From: Nesterenkonia sphaerica
GTDB lineage: Bacteria; Actinomycetota; Actinomycetes; Actinomycetales; Micrococcaceae
Length of the DNA stretch: 64,000 bases
NCBI RefSeq assembly: GCF_005771565.1
Contig: NZ_VAWA01000001.1
Coordinates: 247,276 to 311,275 of the forward strand
Reading direction: 5' to 3'
Part shown: positions 24,792 through 31,753 of the stretch, one piece after another
How the letters are laid out: every line of letters starts with the position of its first letter
How positions within the stretch are numbered: the first letter of the stretch is position 1
Translations under genes and position numbers: made by a program
The notes under the pieces: model-generated
Seen by the model: only the letters and a program-made list of their open reading frames with translations
Databases searched by the model: none
Told to the model about the DNA's origin: nothing

Positions 24792-25510
24792 CAGTTCCCG
24801 TCCTCCTCACCCTGGGGGCCGTCGCCGGTCTCACCGGAGGCGTCAGGGAAAGGGACGTCCTCGAGGCGGGGGCGTTCGCTGGCGAACTCGATGTCAACGC
24901 TGTCCACACTGTCCTCCAGTAGGGGGAAGAACCCCCACCAGTAGATGGCCTCCCCGTCGCCGGCGCTAGGTGACCCGAAAGCCCCGGTGGTGTCATTGTG
25001 GTGGAATGGCCGGTAGATCTTCAGGTTCTCCCGGTCATAGATCCGCGGCAGCGGGCCCGGTGTGTTCGAAGCCTGTTCCCCGAGCATGGCGTGGATGGTC
25101 AGCCCCTCACCGCTGCGCTCCAATTGCGGCCAGTAATAGACCTCCATCAGGAGGAACTCCTCGGTCTCCTCCAAGGTCGCCACGCTGACAATGACCGAGT
25201 CATCCTCACTGAGCTCATACTCGATGGACGCGATCGCCTCCTCTGGCGGGACCGCCCGGCTGCCGTCCTGGGCCTGAGCAATCTCCCCGGATGCTGAGGC
25301 CTGCTCCTCACCATCCTCATGGGTCTCCGTCTCCGGTGCACCATCGGTGGCGTCTGAGGCTTCCTCGACGTCGTCCTGATCCTCACCGGCCTCCGCCTCA
25401 TTTTCCTCGGGGGAGTCCTCGTCTGCGTCATCGAACATGCCGCAGGAGCTCAGCAGCAACGCCGCCACGCACCCTGTGGACATCCAAGCGTTCAAACGTC
25501 GCGGTCTCAT
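24791..25510 (-). CDS. Acidic lipoprotein of unknown function, partner of the OmpA-family protein
   Basis: A 239-residue lipoprotein: basic N-terminus (MRPRRLNAW), hydrophobic segment and lipobox LLLSSCG with Cys near residue 23. It is followed by about 60 residues that are largely Asp/Glu. The C-terminal 140 residues form a folded region (SVATLEETEEFLLMEVYYWP ... FHHNDTTGAFGSP ... IYWWGFFPLLEDSVDSVDIEF). I do not recognise its family. The ATG at 25510 has GGAGGGAT directly upstream. It is coupled to the OmpA gene by a TGATG overlap, suggesting a two-part envelope system. Confidence 0.75.
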   Translation of the reverse strand: MRPRRLNAWMSTGCVAALLLSSCGMFDDADEDSPEENEAEAGEDQDDVEEASDATDGAPETETHEDGEEQASASGEIAQAQDGSRAVPPEEAIASIEYELSEDDSVIVSVATLEETEEFLLMEVYYWPQLERSGEGLTIHAMLGEQASNTPGPLPRIYDRENLKIYRPFHHNDTTGAFGSPSAGDGEAIYWWGFFPLLEDSVDSVDIEFASERPRLEDVPFPDASGETGDGPQGEEDGN

Positions 25511-25596
25511 ATCCCTCCACCTCTCACCGTGGCTGCTGAGCCTTGCGCTCAGCTCGATTGTAGGTTGTATCACGGCGCGTGACTACGGATACTCCA

Positions 25597-25620
25597 TATA
25601 ATATTGAGACGCATTATCAA
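25597..25620. promoter_or_regulatory. Promoter -10 and candidate Zur-type operator of the metal ABC operon
   Basis: A perfect TATAAT at 25597-25602 in a locally AT-rich stretch. Overlapping it is an inverted repeat ATAAT (25598-25602) / ATTAT (25613-25617) and, just inside, TTGA (25604-25607) / TCAA (25617-25620). An AT-rich palindrome over a -10 box upstream of a zinc-type ABC operon is where a Fur/Zur-family repressor would bind. No good -35 is visible. Confidence 0.4.
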
Positions 25621-25649
25621 CAGTCTCCGGTGGTGAAAGAGGATGATTC

Positions 25650-26636
25650 ATGCGTTTGGTCCTGCCCGGCCTTGCCGTTCTGGCTCTTGCCCTCAGCGGG
25701 TGCGGTGGCGGCGACAACGACTACCTCGATGCGGAGCCCGGTTCGGAAGAGCCCGGTTCGGAAGAGCCCGGCGGTGAGGCGGTGAGCGCGGTGGCGGCGG
25801 TCTATCCGTTGGCATGGGTGGCCCAACAGGTCGCTCCCGAAGCCGACGTCGAATTCCTCGGTTCAGGCAGCGCAGAGGCCCACGACCTGGAGCTCACGCC
25901 GGGACAGCGACAAGCTATCGAGGGGTCAGACGTGGTGCTGTATCTGGGTGATATCGGTTACCAGGCCCAAGTGGAGGAGACCACTGCTGCTGCCGGAGGG
26001 GAAATCGTCAATACCAGCGCGATCGCGGGTGACGACCGAATACCGGCCACTTCCGCGGACCCGCATGCTCATGAGGACGAAGATAATGCGCATGCCCACG
26101 CAGAGGCGGTGTTTGATCCGCATGTATGGTTCGACCCCTGGATCATGGCAGAGGTCGCTATGCAGACCGGAGAAGCCTTTGCTGCCGCCGATCCTGATAA
26201 GGCCGGGACATACCGCGCCAACGCCCGGGGCGTTGGAGAAACATTGCTGGGAACCCGGGATGACATCGAGGAACTGCTCGACCAGGACTGCCGTTTCGAC
26301 GAAGCGATCGTCAGCCATGCTGCTTACGGGTACCTCCTGGAACCATACGGTCACACCCAACATGCGGTGGACAGCCTTGCCTCTGGTGAGGGCGGGGCAT
26401 CCGGTGGTGAGCTGGCCAAACTGGTCACGGAAATCGAGGAGAACGGATTCGAGTCCGTGCTGGCCGAGCCGGTGGACGGCCGCGCTGATACCGAAGCTGT
26501 CGCCCGCGAAACGGGAACCGAAGTACTCGATATTTACCCGCTTGACGTGGTGGTCGAGGAACACGAAGCACAGGGCTATCCAGCTCTGCTGCGCGCCCAG
26601 GCGGAAACCTTTGCCACGGCGCTAGGTTGCAATTGA
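25650..26636 (+). CDS. Metal ABC transporter substrate-binding lipoprotein (ZnuA-like, cluster 9 family)
   Basis: A 328-residue lipoprotein with lipobox LALSGCG (Cys near residue 19). A linker of three EPGSE-type repeats (15-base DNA repeats at 25734-25778) follows. The binding protein has the first metal His at AEAHDLELT, a His/Asp/Glu-rich loop (HAHEDEDNAHAHAEA) typical of zinc rather than manganese binders, DPHVWFDP, SHAAYGYLLEPYG and a late DIYPLD segment. It is the first gene of an ABC operon whose permease gene is cut by an insertion sequence, so uptake through this operon is probably lost unless another permease substitutes. Confidence 0.88.
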   Translation: MRLVLPGLAVLALALSGCGGGDNDYLDAEPGSEEPGSEEPGGEAVSAVAAVYPLAWVAQQVAPEADVEFLGSGSAEAHDLELTPGQRQAIEGSDVVLYLGDIGYQAQVEETTAAAGGEIVNTSAIAGDDRIPATSADPHAHEDEDNAHAHAEAVFDPHVWFDPWIMAEVAMQTGEAFAAADPDKAGTYRANARGVGETLLGTRDDIEELLDQDCRFDEAIVSHAAYGYLLEPYGHTQHAVDSLASGEGGASGGELAKLVTEIEENGFESVLAEPVDGRADTEAVARETGTEVLDIYPLDVVVEEHEAQGYPALLRAQAETFATALGCN

Positions 26637-26653
26637 CTGGGTCGAGCCACACG

Positions 26654-27361
26654 ATGACCCCGGTTCTGGAATTTGACCGCGTGGGATTTGCCTACGAGCG
26701 CCAGCCCATCCTGAGCGGAATCTCACTGAGCATTTGCGCAGGAGAGTGCACTGCCCTGGTCGGTCCCAACGGTAATGGTAAGTCCACTCTGGCGCGTTTG
26801 GCATTGGGTCTGATCCAGCCCACCCACGGTGTCATCCGGCTGTTCGGCACGCAGGTGCACCGGTTCCGTCACTGGTCCTTGATCGGCTACGTGCCCCAGC
26901 AGGTGGCAGTTGCCGCTGCTCTGCCGATCAGCGTTGAGGAAGTCGTCCGCAGTGGATTGGCAGGTCAGCTGCGGCCCCTGCGACGTGCTTCATCAACGCA
27001 AGAGGAACGTATTGAGCACGTCATGGACCTCATGGGACTGCAGCAGCTGCGTCGCCGCCGGTTCTCCCAGCTCTCCGGCGGGCAGCAGCAACGGGCATTG
27101 ATCTCCCGTTCCCTGGTCACCACACCGCGCCTGCTGTTTCTCGACGAACCCACCAGTGGAGTAGACACTGAGGCAAGAACCGCGCTACGGGATTCTTTGG
27201 AACATCTGGTCAGCATTGAGGGTCTCGCCGTGGTCTATATCAGCCATGATCCAGCTGGATTCGAAGGCCTGGCGCGGCGGGTGCTTGAAGTTCGTGACGG
27301 ACACGTGAGACCCGCCCCCGGCCCCCCACAAGTGTCCTCTGCCTTGGGCGCGGTGGCGTGA
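26654..27361 (+). CDS. Metal ABC transporter ATP-binding protein (ZnuC-like)
   Basis: A 235-residue ATPase with Walker A GPNGNGKST, signature LSGGQQQRA, Walker B LLFLDEP and switch His in YISHDP. The ATG at 26654 places it 17 bases after the binding-protein stop; a TTG at 26627 would overlap. All catalytic motifs are intact, although the permease it should power is truncated downstream. In metal ABC systems it works as a dimer on the inner face of the membrane. Confidence 0.92.
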   Translation: MTPVLEFDRVGFAYERQPILSGISLSICAGECTALVGPNGNGKSTLARLALGLIQPTHGVIRLFGTQVHRFRHWSLIGYVPQQVAVAAALPISVEEVVRSGLAGQLRPLRRASSTQEERIEHVMDLMGLQQLRRRRFSQLSGGQQQRALISRSLVTTPRLLFLDEPTSGVDTEARTALRDSLEHLVSIEGLAVVYISHDPAGFEGLARRVLEVRDGHVRPAPGPPQVSSALGAVA

Positions 27362-27364
27362 GCC

Positions 27365-27622
27365 GTGCTTGAGATGGAGTTCATGCAGCGGGCAGTGATT
27401 GCCTGCACCCTGATTGCTGCTACGGCGCCCCTCGTCGGGAGTTTCGTCGTGCAGCGCGGGCAGTCCCTCATTGGTGACGGCATGGGCCACGTAGCTTTTT
27501 CCGGGGTCGGCCTCGCCCTGCTGGCGGGTGTGCACCCCCTTGTCGGGGCCCTCGGGCTCACCGTGATTGCAGCTGTGGCACTCGTGCGCATGTCGAACCG
27601 GCAAGGGGGAGGGGACTTATCC
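27365..27622 (+). pseudogene. Metal ABC transporter permease (ZnuB-like), truncated by IS
   Basis: The first 86 residues of a permease (MLEMEFMQRAVIACTLIAAT ... GQSLIGDGMGHVAFSGVGLALLAG) match the N-terminus of the ZnuB/MntB family, which is usually 270-300 residues with 8-9 helices. The frame enters the insertion sequence at 27623 and stops at 27646 after eight IS-encoded residues. Only about two or three helices remain, so the product cannot form a channel. The missing 3' part is not found on the far side of the IS. Confidence 0.88.
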
Positions 27623-27650
27623 GGCTCATCGCAGATGAGGGTGTAGCAAC
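27623..27650 (+). repeat. Left terminal inverted repeat of the ISL3 element
   Basis: 28 bases starting GGCTCATCGCAGATGAGG. It matches the reverse complement of 29020-29047 at 26 of 28 positions. It includes the transposase stop codon. Confidence 0.9.
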
Positions 27651-28936
27651 GGTCTGAAGCCGCCAGTGTCCAGCAACGATCTGGTGATGTAATGAGCGAG
27701 ATTCCGGAACCCCAGGGCAGTTCCCCGCAGGTGTTCGAGCCTGCCGTTGATCGCTTCTGTGGGCCCATTAGAAGTGCCAGGCCTGTCGAAGTAGGCCAGG
27801 ATGTCCGCAGCCCTGCGATTGAAGGTCCGACCCAGACTGATCAACTCGTGCAATCGGCGCGGCACCGCCCGCCGCAGCGAAGCGATGACATCCTCCAGCT
27901 GGTTCTTGCCCTCGATCTTCGAGGGGTTGCGGTAAGCGGCGACGATCTTCTGATAGATCCTCCAGGTCGCTTCGACCTCGACATGTTCATCCTCTGTGAA
28001 GACCTTCTGCAGCCGCTGATGCTGCTTCTCGGTGAGCAGATCAGCGCCGGTCCGCAGCGTCCTCCGGGTCCCGTAGAGCGGGTCACCGGAACGTCCCCGG
28101 TGCCCCAGGGTGTCCTGTTGAACCCGCTGGCGGCACCGATCCAGCGCATCACCTGCAAGGGCGACCACGTGGAATGGGTCCATCACCGCGGTCGCCTGTG
28201 GCAGCTCTTCGGCGGCGGCGGTCTTGAATCCGGTGAACCCGTCCATGGCCACCACAGCGATCCCGTCTCGGAAGTCTGCGCTCTGGGCGTCGAGCCAGGT
28301 CTTGAAGACCTGCTTGGAACGGCCCGGGATCATGTCGAGCAGCCGTGCCGCCCCGGTGCCGTTGCGGACCGGGGTCAGATCGATGATCACGGTCACGAAG
28401 TGACTGCCGCGACCGGTGTGGCGCCAACAGTGCTCATCGACTCCTAAGACCTTGACCCCCTGGAACCGGGCCCGATCATTGATCAGCAGCTTGGTTCCGG
28501 CGGTGAGGACCGCGTCGTTGACGGTGTGCCAGGCGGCCCCGAGTCCGGCGGCGATTCGGGTGACTGACATGCGGTCGATCACCAGTGATTTCAGCGCCCA
28601 GAGCACCGCAGGGCGGCTGAGCTTCGCTCGGGGCGGGGCGGCGCTGCTGGTGTCTTGGCGCCAGACTCGGGCGCAGTCAGCGCACCGGTAGCGGCGCACT
28701 CGAACCAGGAGGGTGGTGGGCCGCCATCCCAGCGGAACGTGCGCCAGCCGGCGCACCACGGTGCCGATGGAGACGCCCTCGGCGCCGCATTCTCGGCACC
28801 AGGGGTCGTGGTGGAGGACTCGGCATTCCAACACGGCTCGGTGTTCTTCGAGGCGTTGGCCGGTGATGGTGAGTCCGAGCTGATCGACCAGGCAGAAACT
28901 ATCGATGTCCGGGGTGGTGAAAGTAGGCTTGGCCAC
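27626..28936 (-). CDS. ISL3-family transposase
   Basis: A 436-residue transposase that appears intact. The N-terminal zinc-finger region has HHDPWCRECG and RYRCADC, followed by a helix-turn-helix region. The DDE catalytic residues are the Asp in LGVDEHCW, the Asp in AVMDPFHVVAL and the Glu in NGPTEAINGRLEHLRG. The last residues (LLHPHLR) are encoded by the left terminal repeat, as is usual in this family. Length and motifs fit a functional enzyme, so the copy may still be mobile. Confidence 0.95.
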   Translation of the reverse strand: MAKPTFTTPDIDSFCLVDQLGLTITGQRLEEHRAVLECRVLHHDPWCRECGAEGVSIGTVVRRLAHVPLGWRPTTLLVRVRRYRCADCARVWRQDTSSAAPPRAKLSRPAVLWALKSLVIDRMSVTRIAAGLGAAWHTVNDAVLTAGTKLLINDRARFQGVKVLGVDEHCWRHTGRGSHFVTVIIDLTPVRNGTGAARLLDMIPGRSKQVFKTWLDAQSADFRDGIAVVAMDGFTGFKTAAAEELPQATAVMDPFHVVALAGDALDRCRQRVQQDTLGHRGRSGDPLYGTRRTLRTGADLLTEKQHQRLQKVFTEDEHVEVEATWRIYQKIVAAYRNPSKIEGKNQLEDVIASLRRAVPRRLHELISLGRTFNRRAADILAYFDRPGTSNGPTEAINGRLEHLRGTALGFRNLAHYITRSLLDTGGFRPLLHPHLR

Positions 28937-29019
28937 GTCGAGGTCTTTCTAGATGGGCAGTGTGAGAACTTCCATCTTCGGAAGGCCTCGACGTCTATCT
29001 GCGCATCGCCACGCCAGCG

Positions 29020-29047
29020 GTTACTACACCCTCATCTGCGAAGAGCC
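29020..29047 (-). repeat. Right terminal inverted repeat of the ISL3 element
   Basis: 28 bases whose reverse complement starts GGCTCTTCGCAGATGAGG, differing from the left repeat at two positions. Confidence 0.9.
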
Positions 29048-29562
29048 CCTTTACCGCGGCGCCGGCAGTGGAAGCTTTTCTCGGCGTGGCCCAGCAGTAT
29101 GGCAAGCGCGAGGAACTCATCGCTGCTCTTCAGACGGATGTCCTCACCGCTGCAGTAGGTGCGGTGACCGCGCACCCCTTAGCCGAGGCGGGCGTGGAGG
29201 CGATTGTTCCACACCGGTGGCGTCTTGGTGCGCTGATCAAGAAGGTCTGTGACCATTTGGAGTCCCATCACATCGTCAGGGCTGAAACTGCCCATGGCAC
29301 CATGGAGATCCGCGGACACCAGGTGCGATTTCCGCACACTCCCACCGCACCTGTGCGCCTCTCGCCGGCTCCCCTAGCTCTGCTGCGCGAACTGGTGATG
29401 GCGGACGGTACGGTCCTCAGCCGAGAAGAGCTGCTGGAGATGTTGCCCCTCTGCGACAGCGAACGCGCTTTGGAGATGCTGGTCTCGCGCCTCCGGAAAT
29501 CGCTTCAGGCCCCTGCTGTGGTGCAGACGGTGGTCAAGCGGGGCTACAAGCTCGCGGTCTGA
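29048..29562 (+). pseudogene. Uroporphyrinogen-III synthase/winged-helix fusion, 5' part deleted at the IS
   Basis: The reading frame emerging from the IS reads PFTAAPAVEAFLGVA, the HemD motif that normally follows a strand deep inside the enzyme. It continues through AVGAVTAHPLAEAGV and ends in a C-terminal winged-helix domain (LVMADGTVLSREELLEMLP ... VVKRGYKLAV) of OmpR type. Actinobacteria carry such HemD-response-regulator fusions, often near nitrate/nitrite genes. Only about 170 residues remain of an expected 370-400; the N-terminal half is missing. Internal GTG 29068 could start a remnant, but a functional synthase is not possible. Confidence 0.82.
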
Positions 29563-29678
29563 ACCTTTTCGGAGAGCATCTTTGGGCGGCTCCGGTGCGG
29601 ACGCCAGAAACCCCACCCCGGGCCCGGGCGCCACATAGTCATCCATGTCGGCCGTTCCGCGCGGTGGGGTGAACCGGT

Positions 29679-30521
29679 TCAGACACCTGCTGGCTGTGCT
29701 TCGTTCATCGCCGGGTTTTCTCTGCTGGGCCGGGTGCGCCGGTGAGTGATGTAGATGGTCAGTCCCACGAATGTCAGTCCCCCAATCAGGTTCCCCAGAA
29801 CGGTGGGGATCTCATTCCATATGAGGTAGTCGATGACGGTGAAATCTCCGCCCATCAGGAGAGCGACGGGGAAGAGGAACATGTTCACAATCGAGTGCTC
29901 GAATCCCATGTAGAAGAAAAGCATGATGGGCAGCCACATGCCGATCACTTTTCCTGGCACACTGTCTGACATCATGGCGGCCACTACGCCGGTGGAGACC
30001 ATCCAATTGCAGAGAATGGCCCGGACGAACAGCGTCAACATGCCTGCTGCTCCGTATTCTGCATATCCGACGGTTCTGCCGTGGCCGATCTCCATCAGGG
30101 CCACCCCTACCGCATCGGGTGGAGTGGCGAACCCGGTCGTGAAGTAGATAGCCATGAGCACCGCCACGGTGAACGCCCCGAAGAAGTTACCGAGGAACAC
30201 CAGACCCCAATTGCGGAACATGGACTTCACGGTGACTCCGCGGCGCTTGTCCAACAGCGCCAGTGGGACCAGTGTGAAGACACCGGTGAGTAGGTCGAAA
30301 CCCATGAGGTAAAGCAGCACGAATCCGACGGGGAACAGCATCGCTCCCACGAGTGCGCTGCCGGTCTGCGCAGTGATAGTGATGGCGAATGCGGCGGCGA
30401 GCCCGAGGATGGCTCCGCCCATATAGGCCCGGATGATGGTGTCGCGAGTGGACATGAATGATTTTTGGGCACCGGCGTCGATCATGCGGACGGCCAAGTC
30501 TGAAGGTTTCACATAGGACAT
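29679..30521 (-). CDS. Formate/nitrite transporter family channel (FocA/NirC-like)
   Basis: A 280-residue channel protein with six hydrophobic segments and family signatures: the N-terminal ARVM-like RMIDAGAQKSFM, GNFFGAFTVAVLM, RAILCNWMVSTGVV and GFEHSIVNMFLFP. The ATG at 30521 has AGGAGG upstream; the longer frame to 30614 is rejected. It forms pentamers that pass formate or nitrite. The adjacent truncated HemD/winged-helix gene suggests an original link to nitrite metabolism, while an operon for formaldehyde-to-formate oxidation lies 6 kb away. The substrate is undecided. Confidence 0.9.
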   Translation of the reverse strand: MSYVKPSDLAVRMIDAGAQKSFMSTRDTIIRAYMGGAILGLAAAFAITITAQTGSALVGAMLFPVGFVLLYLMGFDLLTGVFTLVPLALLDKRRGVTVKSMFRNWGLVFLGNFFGAFTVAVLMAIYFTTGFATPPDAVGVALMEIGHGRTVGYAEYGAAGMLTLFVRAILCNWMVSTGVVAAMMSDSVPGKVIGMWLPIMLFFYMGFEHSIVNMFLFPVALLMGGDFTVIDYLIWNEIPTVLGNLIGGLTFVGLTIYITHRRTRPSRENPAMNEAQPAGV

Positions 30522-30632
30522 GGGACTCTCTTCCTCCTGAAGAACCACCCCGGGATGCGGGGACGAGTCCTTCCAGAGTGTCTGGGCGGCGTTTCCGGGG
30601 GATTGTGTCGCCATTAAGTCGGTGCAACGCTC

Positions 30633-30663
30633 ATCTCACAAGTCGTGCCCAGGTATGTGAGAT
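30633..30663. promoter_or_regulatory. Inverted repeat ATCTCACA-N15-TGTGAGAT upstream of the FNT channel gene
   Basis: Perfect 8-base arms (30633-30640 and 30656-30663) with centres 23 bases apart, about two helical turns. It lies 112 bases upstream of the formate/nitrite channel start and 132 bases upstream of the divergent membrane-protein gene. It is a candidate regulator site. Otherwise this 273-base gap shows nothing clear. Confidence 0.4.
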
Positions 30664-30794
30664 CAATACCAGCGTGGTCGAGGTGGGTCGGCCGGGAGAA
30701 CCTGTCATTGCGTGCCGACCGGAGTAATGTTGCGGTACCACAGGCGCCAATCGTGTGACGCCCGGGATTATGCCTCTTCCGCAAGGAGGACATC

Positions 30795-31094
30795 ATGGCC
30801 AAGACCTTCCAACGCGTGATCGGCGTGGCGATATTGCTCGGCGCGGGAGCCCTGAGTCTCCCGGTGGCGGCGTCGTTCTTGGACGGCCCAAGCACCGACA
30901 ACTGGATCGTCCCCGCACAAATGGGGGCCATGGCGGTCATCGGTGCGGTGTGCGGTCTTGCATTGCCGGCCATGGTGCCGGCCGGTGCCTCCACCCCAGT
31001 CCGCGCACTCTTCGGTACCGGCTTGGGCCTGCTTGCGGCGGCGGTCGGGCTAGGTATCTTCTGGATCCTGCTCAACGGCCTCGGTGGCGCCTGA
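30795..31094 (+). CDS. Small three-helix membrane protein, unknown function
   Basis: 99 residues with three hydrophobic segments (about 7-27, 40-60 and 72-95) and no charged catalytic motif. AAGGAGG lies well placed before the ATG. The gene stands alone between the formate/nitrite channel and a tRNA pair, and a strong hairpin follows it. I do not recognise the family. Confidence 0.7.
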   Translation: MAKTFQRVIGVAILLGAGALSLPVAASFLDGPSTDNWIVPAQMGAMAVIGAVCGLALPAMVPAGASTPVRALFGTGLGLLAAAVGLGIFWILLNGLGGA

Positions 31095-31134
31095 GTGCCC
31101 CTCGCCGGACGGGAAGACAAGCCGCTGCATGTGA

Positions 31135-31174
31135 AATGGGCCTCCTGCTGGTGCGTACCAGCTGGAGACCCATT
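31135..31174. terminator. Stem-loop, probable bidirectional terminator
   Basis: Arms of 18 bases (31135-31152 and 31157-31174, 16 pairs matched) around a GCGT loop. It lies 40 bases after the small membrane-protein gene and, on the other strand, 27 bases after the tRNA-Met 3' end. No long T-run follows, as is common in actinobacteria. Confidence 0.6.
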
Positions 31175-31201
31175 GTCATAGTTGCGGGAACAGTTCCCCT
31201 G

Positions 31202-31275
31202 TAGCGGTGGGGGGGCTCGATCCCCCGACCTCACGATTATGAGTCGTGCGCTCTAACCAGCTGAGCTACACCGCC
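31202..31275 (-). tRNA. tRNA-Met (CAT anticodon)
   Basis: Cloverleaf on the minus strand: acceptor GGCGGTG...CACCGCT, D arm GCTC...GAGC, anticodon stem CACGA/TCGTG with loop CTCATAA, and T stem GGGGG/CCCCC. No CCA is encoded. The D-arm and lack of initiator features suggest elongator Met or an Ile-lysidine type; CAT alone does not decide. The first acceptor pair is G-T and the T loop begins with A rather than T. Confidence 0.92.
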
Positions 31276-31478
31276 ACGACCATATCCGCCCTTGAGAAGC
31301 ACCGGAGGGAGCTTTCAGTGCGGAAATGTCCAAGGAGCTATTTTTCCACACGCGCTTCACCTGGTCAAAGCGCCTCAGGCGGTGCGTAGGCGCTCACATT
31401 TCTGACAAGTATGGCCCGGGCGCAGGATCCTCGCACCTCACTGGTGGGGGAAGGATTGCTGTGCCGCGGGCCATACGG

Positions 31479-31553
31479 TGGAGCCCCAACCGGGAATCGA
31501 TCCCGGGACCTCAGTCTTACCAAGACTGCGCTCTACCACTGAGCTATTGGGGC
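31479..31553 (-). tRNA. tRNA-Thr (GGT anticodon)
   Basis: Minus-strand cloverleaf: acceptor GCCCCAA/TTGGGGC, D arm GCTC/GAGC, anticodon loop CTTGGTA, T stem CCGGG/CCCGG with loop ATCGATT, and an encoded CCA end. It lies 203 bases upstream of tRNA-Met on the same strand, so the two could share a transcript. Confidence 0.95.
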
Positions 31554-31753
31554 AACGGCAGTAAACATTAGCACTGGTGCCGACTCTCCCTCAAATTCGT
31601 CACCGCCGTTGCGTCGAGGTCCTGAAAGGTCTCCGGCTCCCCCAAAGGAGAGGCGTCTTCAGCGCACACTCGCGCGGCGGTGCTACGGTCTTCCCAATTG
31701 GCCCACCGCTTTCTTGCGGTCACGGGTCCTCGGCGAGACTTTCAGGAGTTCTG

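Larger units (their letters stand above)
27623..29047. mobile_element. ISL3-family insertion sequence, 1425 bp
   Basis: Complete element bounded by 28-base terminal inverted repeats beginning GGCTC, typical of ISL3 elements, with one long transposase gene on the minus strand whose last codons lie in the left repeat. ISL3 elements normally make an 8-base target duplication. Here the flanks read ACTTATCC on the left and CCTTTACC on the right, which do not match. The element therefore does not appear to be a simple insertion. Confidence 0.9.

Noticed and set aside
27615-29055. An 8-bp target duplication around the ISL3 element
   Set aside because: Flanks ACTTATCC and CCTTTACC match at only five of eight positions, and the two sides belong to different genes.
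28655-29158. A plus-strand frame crossing the right end of the IS into the HemD fragment
   Set aside because: It is antisense to the transposase for most of its length and enters the HemD remnant in the wrong frame.
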